Source of the DNA: Carettochelys insculpta
Lineage: Eukaryota; Chordata; Testudines; Carettochelyidae
Direction: 5' to 3'
Assembly: GCF_033958435.1 (NCBI RefSeq)
Contig: NC_134139.1
Coordinates: forward strand, 206,877,501 to 206,941,500
DNA: 64,000 nucleotides
Shown here one piece after another: positions 56,182 through 64,000 of this stretch. The notes below the pieces were generated by a model. The model did not search any database, was not told the origin of the DNA, and saw only the letters and a program-made list of their open reading frames with translations. How positions within the stretch are numbered: the stretch's first letter is position 1; each line of letters starts with the position of its first letter. The position numbers and the translations under genes were made by a program.

Positions 56182-56569
56182 CCGAGACCTGCTGGAGCTC
56201 AAAAAAAAAATGCCTGGCCTCCTCCTAACAAAATCCCAGCGGTGATCATTTACCCCCTCTGGTTCGCTGCTCGCGTTGGGTAACAAGAACCATTATTGCG
56301 GGGCGCAGGGGCAGGCAGGAGGGGGTGAGTCGGGGGTAATGGGGGCTGCTGCTTTTTCAAGTAACAGGATTTGGAAGAAAATCAAAAATCGGTGGCTGGT
56401 CCTGAAAATGAAACCCGGGGAGCAGAACGCGCCGGGATTTCTCTCCTGCCATTGCCAAGTGTCTTTTAGTGTCCTGAAAGTGTTTCCGCCTTGCTGAATA
56501 GACCTTGTCAGCTCTGGCCTTTTTAGGGAGACCCCCTCTTTAAATACCCCTCGGAAACCACCGCCACCC

Positions 56570-57325
56570 CCACTCATGCATCTGACGAAGCGGGTCTTAG
56601 CCCAGAAAGCTTCTGCTCCAAAATATGTTAGTCTATAAGGTGCCGCGGGACTTCTTGTTGTTCTCTGCGTCTCCCCCACAAACTCCGAGCCAGGGACCCC
56701 CGTTCCTCGGTCACTTCCCAAAGCAACCGAGCAGTCCTGTGGCATCTTAAAGACCAGCGGTTTGATTTAGCAGCCACGGAACACAGAGCGCGCCCTGCGA
56801 GCCTCGAGGCTATCCAAACACACCAGCGGTTCTGTGGCGCTTTAAAGACTTAACCCAATAATGTATTAGGCGAGGAGGTCTCCTGGGACAGACATGGACA
56901 ACGGACATTGTGCCCAAGCGACTGACAGTGAAAAGCCCATTGCTCTGTCCCACCAAAGCTAATAAAGTATTTGTCAGTCTTTAAAGTGCTACAGGCCTGC
57001 TCTGGAGAGGACACAGACAAACGGGACCGTCTCTCTGTTACTATTCAACGTGCCAGGCGCTGCATTCAGCCGCTGGGGATGGAGATCCGTCCCCTGCGTG
57101 ACAAAACTCGCCCGGATCCAGACAGACATCATCCTCCTCTCCAAATGCAAGAAATGGACATTGGATCCAAGGGCCTGACGGTGAAAAACCCCTCACAGTC
57201 AACGGACTTCCCCGACTACAGCCAGGATCTGTGCCAGGCGCTGAGGAAGTGGGTCTGCCCCCGAAAGCTCGCCGCCTAATAAATTACTGTGTTAGTCTTT
57301 AAAGTGCTGCTGGGCTGCTTTCATG
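56570..57325 (+). repeat. Cluster of hammerhead-family repeats between the duplication arms
   Basis: A variant A unit lies at 56570-56672 (CTGACGA, GAAA retained). Degraded B-type units lie at 56725-57010. One at 57225-57325 has CTGAGGA, a shortened hairpin, GAAA and GCTC (57241-57266). Confidence 0.6.
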
Positions 57326-57474
57326 TCTCCAGGGAATACAACTGGGAGACCCCCCCCCCAAACAAAGGAGAACTCTGACAAACCGGCAAACTAGACGCTT
57401 CGGCCTGTGCAAATAAATACACATCCAAATGGGTAGGTCTTGGAAGGGCTGGGGGAGCGTTTACAGCCTAGTGA

Positions 57475-57550
57475 AAAGCAAGAAGTCCTGTGGTACCAAC
57501 CGATTGCTTGGAGCATAAGATTTCCTGGGCAAAGACCCGCTGGGCCAGAG
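57475..57550 (-). repeat. Hammerhead-family repeat fragment
   Basis: 'agaagtcctgtggtaccaac' and 'tgggcaaagacccgctgggc'; truncated, no core. Confidence 0.5.
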
Positions 57551-57971
57551 GCGCGTGAGGAGATGGAAAAAGGAAGACGCTGGAGGCCGGTGGAAATGAA
57601 TTAATTCGCTCCCCATTTCAGAACCCGAATTTAAGATTCTTTTTTTCAGCTGTGATTAAGTCGCTGCAACATTGTCCACAAAGATCAAGAATTATCTGGG
57701 AGACACCAAGGCCGGGGGAGACAAGGAGAAGCGCCCTGGAGTCTTGGCCTGATGGGGCTTTTGCATGGTATTATTGTATTTAAGAACTGATCTTGCTCGG
57801 CGGGAGCGCTGAGTGATTTTGTTGGAAAGGGACGCCCTTCTCCGGCCGGAGAGAAATCCCGGCGCGTTCTGCTCTCCGGGTTTCATTTTCAGGACCAGCC
57901 ACCTCGCGGATATGATTTTTTTCCCCCTCCAAATCCTGTTACTTGAAAAAGCAGCAGCCCCCATTACCCCC

Positions 57972-57979
57972 GACTCACC
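57972..57979 (-). promoter_or_regulatory. Consensus splice donor on the GATA4 strand in the upstream region
   Basis: On the minus strand this reads G|GTGAGTC, preceded by a GC-rich segment with a GGGGCGCAGGGGCAGG run. It is a good donor for an upstream non-coding exon of GATA4. It lies in the right arm of the inverted duplication; the left arm carries the same motif on the opposite strand. Speculative. Confidence 0.2.
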
Positions 57980-58159
57980 CCCCCTTGCCTGCCCCTGCGC
58001 CCCGCAATAATGATTCTTGCTACCCAACGCTAGCAGCGAACCAGACGGGGTAAATGATCACCGCTGGGATTTTGTTAGAAGGGGGCCAGGCATTTTTTTG
58101 AGCTCCAGCAGGTCTCGGCCAGCGCCCAATAGCAGAAAAGCCAGGGAGTTTAGTAATCT

Positions 58160-58640
58160 ACTCAGAAAGACAACAAGAAGTCCCCTGGCACTTTATGGAC
58201 TAACAGGTATTTTGGAGCAGAACTTTGCTGGGCAAAGATCCGCTTCATCAGATGCGTGCGTGCTCCCCTCGAATCGACTGGCTGCACTTTATAATCTCTG
58301 CAAGAACAGATCCGAAGCCGTGGGTCTGACCCAGGGCTGAGGAAGCGGATCTTTGCCCAGGAAAGCTTCTGCTCCAAAAGATCTGTTAGTCTATAAGGTG
58401 CCACAGGACTTCTTGTTGTTTTTGAAGATACAGACTAACGCGGCTCCCTCTCTGGTACTAGTGAGACAGCGAACTGGTCTTACAGACCACCAGAGAGGTG
58501 GCCGCGTTAGGCTGCGTCCGAACAAAACAAAACCGGCCGTCCTTTAGCACCTTAAGGGCTAACAAAATCCTTTAGAAGGTGCTGAGTTTCCCTGGGACAG
58601 ACCCACGGCCTCGGATCTGTTCTTGCAGAGATTATAAAGT
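58160..58640. repeat. Composite of hammerhead-family units with a second inverted repeat
   Basis: Contains opposed variant A units (58160-58255 and 58335-58460) and a B-like unit (58490-58625). 'ggctgcactttataatctct' at 58280 is the exact reverse complement of a stretch ending at 58646. One core (58337-58364) keeps CTGAGGA, hairpin and GAAA. Confidence 0.65.
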
Positions 58641-61600
58641 GCAGCCAAAGGAAGATGCCGACGTTCTGCCTGCAGCTGAGGTCTCCTTGCTTCTTACTTT
58701 CGGCAAATGTTCCCCGCTGGACGGGCTAGGAGGGCAGTTGATTCGAGGGGGGCTCCTCTTTGGTAGGATTTACGTGTGACAACCGAGGGTGCAGCCCCCC
58801 AAAGGAATCCGCCTCCCTCCCTCGGAGTGGGGTTAGAATCCAGAGAGAGCGGTCCTAGATAAGGGCAGATAACTCGCGAGGCCGGGAGAGACCAGGGAGG
58901 TGGACGCGGGCGACTCAGGCACGCCACGAAGGAAATCTGGGAGCTCCTCAGTCGGCGGGCTGGATCTGGAGAAGGGGAACTTGTCTAAACGACCCACCCC
59001 GATCCGCCCGGAGCCCGGGCCTCCAAATCGGCTGAGCTTTGCCCCTTCCGCCAGGGCAGAAACGAACGACACCGGGGGAGGGGGCGAAATCCACCTGGGA
59101 ATTTTTCCTCCCTGGACAACATTCTGCCTGGGGCTCGGAGCGCTCCCAAGGAGGCAGGAGCTGAAGGAGGCGAGCGACTTTGGAATCGTTTGCGAGGCAT
59201 TACCCGGGGAGTCAGAGGCGATCGCGGCAGAGCTGCGTTCCTGGAGCCCAACGGAGCTGGGGAAGCGCCTGGACAGGTAACAAGAAACGCGCTACCCACC
59301 TTTGGTGATGCTGGAGACGGGGCGCACCGGCTGGAGGCTGGCCTGGCCCGTGCGCTCTTGGAGACGGGGCGCACCGGCTGGAGGCCTGGCGTGGCTGTTC
59401 CCGGCTCGCTCGCGGGGACCCACTGGGGCGTGGGGCTTCCCCCCTCCCCCACCAGCCTTTGCCTGGTCTCTCTGCCTCCTGCTCCTCTCCCACTTGGTGA
59501 CTGGTCTCCCGGCGTCACGTGGCGGGGAGACAATCTCTTGCACCATCAGCCGGCGCCAGCCTTCATTCCTGTTCAGGGGAAAAAAAAAAACCCAGCAGCC
59601 AAAGTCCGGCCGCCTCGTCCCTGGTCGCTCCGCTCAGCCGGGAAGGGGGCTCGCAGCTGGAGCCAATTTATTAACCCCCCACCCACCAATTTCCCCTAGC
59701 CACGTGCACCAAAGGCCCGGCCCAGTAAACTCTCTGGCTAGTTGTTTTGCCCAGAGCTGCGCTTTGAGGTGGCCCAGGGCCGCTTCTGTTGGGGGAAGCG
59801 TCCACACACGGTCCCCTCCCGCGCACTAACACGTGTTCCCTTCGCAGCTGGAGTCAGGGCGTTTATCCCCTTTTCCCATGGCGTTGGCCGTCCGGGCCAG
59901 AGGCCCCTGCTGGCTGGCGCATCCTCAATGGCCTCAGGGGGCTTCTGGTGTCCCTGGCGAAGGCAGGCTTCCCGCTGGGGATCAGTCCATGAGCAGGGAG
60001 CGGTGTGGGATTTCCAGGGGCTGCTGGTGGGGCCTTCGGGGGGGGGCTGTAGCGCCCCCAAACTGGGGTGTCCAGCGCCCCCAACTGCCCTCCACAACCC
60101 AATCCCTCTCCCCTCCAGGGCGCAGGCCCTGGTGTGCCAGAGCGGCTCTGGCATGGGTGCGGGACCCCCTGACGGCCTCTCCCCCAGGTCTAAAGGTGAG
60201 TGGGGCCATAACAGAGCTCCAAAATTCCCATCGATCGCCGTGTAGCCGTCGGATCCCGGTAAAAGCGGCAGCGCCGGAGCCTGGCCCCAGCGGGACCGGG
60301 GCGTTGCATCACGTCCAACGCCTGATCTGTTCCCAAAGGGACCCAGGAGTCCGGGCCAAGTCTGCCAGTTTCACCTCCGCGTCCCCTGCTCCTGCGCCCG
60401 CCGCCGAGCTCAGCTCCAGCCGTGGGGTGCGTTACCCGCCGGGCCAACCTAACCCTCCGCCGCTGCACCAGCTCTTCCCACGGGCTTTATCCCGGGCGAA
60501 AGGGGCGACACCGCCGTCCGATAAGCAGTGATCCGCCCGCCCCGGGGTGTCCGCCGGGGACCAGCCAGACCCCCACCCCACCCCCCAGGCAGGCACAAAC
60601 CAGCTACCGGCCGGACTAAGGCGGGGGAAGGTAAAAGACGAGGTGGGAGCAGGTCGCCCCTGCCTGGCCGCTGGCTCGGTCTCCAAGCGCGGCGCGACCG
60701 AGATTAATGCATGAAATCCCCCGGCTTTCTGCGGCCGCTTGTTCCTTTCTGTGACCCGCAGCTGCTTTGTCCTCCCCCCCTCTCGCGGGCCTATCTTGTC
60801 CCCTGCGCTTTGCAGCCTTAGCGAAGTCGAGCCCGCTTGGTTTTCAAGGGCCGAGAGCTGCGCCAGCCTAATCTAACCAGCCATGATGGTTTTCACAAGC
60901 CCAATCTGGCGTCCAGAGGAAGGGGAACATCCCCCTCCGGGCGGTAGCTCGAACCCCGCGAGGGCAGAGCGCAGCTGCTGTCAGAAAACCCCGGGAGGCT
61001 TTCCGAAAGGACAAAGCCAAACCCGACCGCGCGCACGCCTATTTTAAACAGTTCTTGGGACCTGATTTCGGCTCTGCTGCGTGTCATGTTAAGTCCCTGT
61101 TTTAGTTTGCACGCGAAGAGCCAGCGGCTGGCAGCAGCTCGGGTGCACTCTGGAAAAAATCCGAGGAACAAACACATCCATTCTCCCGAAGCGCAGGAAA
61201 CGCCCAAGGAAGGCGCAGAGAAATGCTGGGGTCTTTGAAATTCGCAATTCTCCGCGGGCAGCGGGAACCTCTTCCCGCAAAACAAAAAACGAGCCCCAGA
61301 GGCGAAATCTGCTTAGGGGAAAATGCTCGGAGCCCTGAGGGGGTTTGTGATTGTGTCTGGTGGAAAAACAAAGCGCTCGGGGGAGGCATTCAGCTCCCCG
61401 CCGAGCTGCTCTGGGAAACGCAGAGCACAGTTGCTATTTTCAGACTGACAGGCTTATTTTTCCCGGGCTGCGCCCCACCAAAGCGAGCGCCCGAATAAAT
61501 GCGCCTGTCTGCTTTATCCGGACCGTTGTTTCTGCTGAAATCAGCCTGACCCGGCTACTACCCCCACTGAGTCTTATTTCTGTGGGGGTAGAAATCATTC

Positions 61601-61900
61601 AGCTTGTAAACCCAGCGCGGGACGGGATCCACCCCGGCTCACGATTGCCCTCCGATTTCCAGGCACGAGTGGAAGAACTGATTTATACTCTACATAACAG
61701 CGCCGGGTCTGGCGCTGGGCGATCTGTCCCGTGTAATCTGCTCTCTTGCCGTACACCAAGGCATCCCCTGTGCTCGGATGGTACCGCAATGGGTCAATGT
61801 TTTGCAGACACACAGACATGCGGGGAATAGGACGATGCGCCCAGGCGCCTGCTCGTTGGAACGCGCGTTCGAGGCAGCCATCCTATTCAGGAGCGGTCCT
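58641..61900 (-). promoter_or_regulatory. Repeat-poor CpG-rich block, candidate GATA4 promoter / non-coding exon 1
   Basis: About 3 kb with almost no transposon sequence, rich in CpG and GC boxes, 4-7 kb upstream of the ATG. In mammals a non-coding GATA4 exon lies a few kb upstream of the coding start. It contains two AGATAA motifs 10 bp apart (58857-58862 and 58867-58872), an E-box CACGTG at 59701-59706, and a tandem duplication at 59312-59385. Open frames on both strands look like GC-driven shadows. Plus-strand donor-like sites occur at 59279 (CAG|GTAACA) and 60196 (AAAG|GTGAGT), so divergent transcription is possible. Confidence 0.4.
59312..59385 (+). repeat. Two-copy tandem repeat, 47-bp period
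   Basis: TGGAGACGGGGCGCACCGG plus CTGGAGGC occurs at 59312-59338 and again at 59359-59385, in the CpG-rich upstream block. Confidence 0.85.
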
Positions 61901-61904
61901 GCAG

Positions 61905-62185
61905 CCGCGAGTGTCTCTGTGATCTGAAGCAGTGGGGCGGTCCCGCGAAAGCTCATCACCGCGTCAGTTAGTTTGTGGGTCTTTAGAGTGCTACTGGGCT
62001 TGGTTTGGGAGCCTAACCCGTTTAGCGCAAAGCGGTCAGGGGAAGACCCACTTCTCCGGACTTTCAGCAACTTTGCCCCACCAAAGCTCCTGGCCTTGTA
62101 AATAAATTGTTGCTCTTTAAGCCACTGGGTTGGGGTTTTTGTTTGTAACTGCAGACTAACAGGGCTCCCCCTCTGAGAGAGAGAG
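61905..62185 (+). repeat. Hammerhead-family repeats (variant C)
   Basis: One unit with the core at 61924-61950, followed by a more decayed unit near 62035-62110 and the tail 'ctgcagactaacagggctcc', then a GA microsatellite. Confidence 0.65.
61924..61950 (+). ncRNA. Hammerhead-like ribozyme core, variant C
   Basis: CTGAAGC (last core A changed to C), a GTGGG...CCCGC hairpin with a G-U pair, GAAA, GCTC. The outer helix is five pairs: GTGAT (61919-61923) with ATCAC (61955-61959). Confidence 0.3.
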
Positions 62186-63162
62186 AGAGAGAGAGATACA
62201 CATCTCATACAGCTGAAGGGGGCACTCCCCTCCCTTGCCTATATATATATATTTCTGTATAGAGAGAGAGAGATTTCTTTACAAATCTATCGCAGCGGCG
62301 CACACAACTGCTTCAGGATAGGTAACACACTGTGGGCAGTGTATATCTGTCTGCACATATTGCACGCCTGTGTGGGTGTTTATCATTTACACTACCTATC
62401 ATTCCTTATATATTCGGGGTCCATGCATGGTGTATAAATGATCAGCACCCACAAAGGTCTGGGATCTACGCCCGTAGAGATACACTGCTCACACAATGGG
62501 CTGGTGCGTGACACAATTAGCCCGAAGCCCTTGTGTGGCCCGGCCCTTGCGTTAGATTTCTAAAGCACACACCTTCGCGGGTGCATTTCCCCCTGGCTGC
62601 CTGTAACGCCGAAGAGGACTTTCGTTCTCCGCAGCCCGCACGGGACCCGAGCCCAGGAAGGTTGATTGAGATGGTGTTTAATACCCACGCTTTCCTTTTT
62701 TAAACAAACGCACGGGCCGTGGTTGCCAGGAGCAGGGGAAATTTCAAGGACCTGTCTGCGTTTTGTTGATCTCCCGGCTTGTTCCAGGGTTTTCACACTG
62801 TCAGCTGCGTGCTCAGAAGCAGTCGAGAACAGACATAAAGTTTGCGGGGCGCTGGATTCGAACCCCGTGTCCCGGGGTATCGCCAGCCTATTAAAATAGC
62901 TACCCCACCGCTTGAAGATGCCGGATACAGCCGAGGAGGAACTGATAGGGCAGGCAGTTTTTTTTCCTGATTCTCTTAGAAAGGGATGTCCAGCCGTACC
63001 GCAAGAACAAAATACATTGGTGCCTTTCCGATTGCATGGGAACGGCTGAGGAACGCAATTCATTAGACAAACATTTCCTATATCGATAGGAAATATTTTC
63101 ATATGTAGAGGCAACATTTTTCTAAAGAATTCTGTTCCTCAGCCCTCTCCCCACACACAAAC
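62186..63162. other. 5' flank, no recognised gene
   Basis: Contains TA and GA microsatellites (62236-62272). A tRNA-like stretch at about 62846-62911 (minus) carries the B-box GGTTCGAATCC, without a foldable T-stem. No exon was recognised. Confidence 0.4.
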
Positions 63163-63560
63163 ACCCCTCCATACCAAAACAAACAAGCAGTCCGGTAGCA
63201 CTTTAACGACTAACAAAATAACCTGATAAATTATTTCGTTAGTCTTTAAAGTGCTGCTGGATGGCTTTTTTGTTTTGATAGTATACAGACTAAACAGGGC
63301 TGTCTCTCTGTTACCCCTGCATATGGGAACAGGGCGGTAGCCAGTTGGTCTGTACTCCAACAAAGCAAACCAGCAGAAATGTAGCCCTTGAAAGACGAAC
63401 AAAATGATTTATTCGGGGAGGAGCTCTCGTGGGACAGACCCACCACGAAAGCTCCTCACCAAATAAATCATTTTTTTCGTCTTTCAAGCGCTCCGTTTCT
63501 GCTGCTTTGTTTTGCTAAAGTACAGGGCTAACTCGGCCACCTCTCTGTTCCAGGGCATTG
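63163..63560. repeat. Two hammerhead-family inverted dimers, centre-deleted
   Basis: Opposed 'gtagcactttaacgactaac' and 'ttagtctttaaagtgctgct' arms, then 'tgtagcccttgaaagacgaa' and 'tcgtctttcaagcgctccgt'. The hairpin centres with CTGANGA have been lost from both. Confidence 0.65.
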
Positions 63561-64000
63561 CATTGCCGGTGAAACTGACGCCTTAGCCGCCGTGAAACTG
63601 ACAGCTCCCGTGGGATTCTGCCGCCCCTGTTGGGACTTGGAACAAACGTTTCGCCGTCGTTGCGTGTTGTTTTGGTTTGTTTGGCGGGGGCATGAGAAGA
63701 GGGGGGCTCCCGCCACGTTTCTGGGCGATCGGGAGGGGGGGGCAGGAAATGTGTCTCAGGCAGGGAACCAGGCGCCCAACTTTTCAGAACGGGCTAAGAA
63801 GAAGACAAGGGAAAGGTTCGCGGCTCTAGTCCGGCTGATTGATCGCTTCCCGCTGGACGCCCCACCCGAGAGCGAGACCAAATCTGGCGCTCCAAAGTTT
63901 CAAACCCGGGTGCTGTTTCAAGGCAGAGGAGCAGCAAAACGCGGCCCCCATTGTGAGTCGACGTATCTATCGCCCGCCTGTGTGTTTTATCTTGACACAG
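63561..64000. other. 5' flank, no recognised feature
   Basis: GC-rich, no exon or repeat recognised. Ends with a TTATCT (inverse AGATAA) GATA motif near 63988. Confidence 0.4.

Larger units (their letters stand above)
56182..58118. repeat. Large inverted duplication upstream of GATA4
   Basis: Left arm 56182-56446 and right arm 57848-58118 are reverse complements by eye over nearly their full length, with scattered substitutions and one divergent patch. Both contain 'caaaatcccagcggtgatca' and 'gtcgggggtaatgggggctg'. The spacer holds several hammerhead-family repeats. The arms themselves do not resemble a transposon in this window. Confidence 0.85.

Noticed and set aside
56293..58027. Similar 110-150-codon frames beginning MG(N/S)KNHYCGAQGQA at both arms of the inverted duplication
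   Set aside because: The resemblance comes from the DNA inverted duplication; the frames diverge outside it and carry no domain.
59742..60531. Overlapping 167- and 232-codon plus-strand open frames in the upstream block
   Set aside because: GC-rich sequence lacks stop codons by chance; several frames are open at once on both strands, and there is no domain or homology pattern.
62846..62911. Possible tRNA gene on the minus strand
   Set aside because: The B-box GGTTCGAATCC is perfect and a TAGC A-box-like stretch is present, but the T-stem does not pair beyond two bases and the acceptor stem is imperfect. More likely a decayed tRNA-derived SINE head or chance.

Overview
The window is vertebrate nuclear DNA. 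It carries one recognisable protein-coding gene, the cardiac/endodermal zinc-finger transcription factor GATA4, on the minus strand. Six coding exons lie between 54645 (ATG) and 10469 (stop). They join with matching phases at GT-AG splice sites into a 401-residue protein: N-terminal activation region, two C-X2-C-X17-C-X2-C zinc fingers, a basic RKRKPK nuclear-localisation segment, a Ser/Thr-rich linker with an IKTEP sumoylation consensus, and the GATA4-specific C-terminus ending HGDIITA. The first coding intron is about 35 kb; the other four are 0.7-3.6 kb.

The organism is most likely a turtle, with a crocodilian as the second choice. There are many CR1 LINE 3' ends, a SINE with a tRNA-like head and a CR1 tail (the arrangement described for tortoise Pol III SINEs), many short hAT-type elements with 8-bp target duplications, and palindromic MITEs whose ends read GGCTACGTCTACAC. 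No Alu, L1 or other mammal-specific repeats were seen. The species assignment is inference.

Layout. 1-10.4 kb is the 3' flank, with a possible GATA4 3'UTR, a CR1-like relic, a palindromic MITE and a 1-kb inverted repeat. 10.4-19.1 kb holds coding exons 6 to 2 with short introns. 19.1-54.15 kb is the large first coding intron, packed with nested CR1, hAT, mariner-like and MITE insertions, two non-LTR retrotransposon ORF2 tails and some repeat-poor blocks. 54.15-54.65 kb is the GC-rich first coding exon. 54.65-64 kb is GC-rich 5' flank, probably holding the promoter and any non-coding first exon. It contains a tandem duplication just upstream of the ATG, a ~270-bp inverted duplication, paired GATA motifs and a CACGTG E-box.

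The most unusual observation is an abundant repeat family, about 19 sites and often head-to-head. Many copies carry CTGANGA, then a hairpin (GTGGG...CCCAC), then GAAA, then GCT(C/T), and are closed by a short helix that covaries between copies (GCAT/ATGC, GGT/ACC, GTGAT/ATCAC). This is the layout of a minimal type-I hammerhead ribozyme. Together with 12-13-bp target duplications and inverted dimers it suggests Penelope-like-element terminal repeats rather than an ordinary MITE. One extra A at the base of the hairpin departs from the canonical core, so activity has to be tested.
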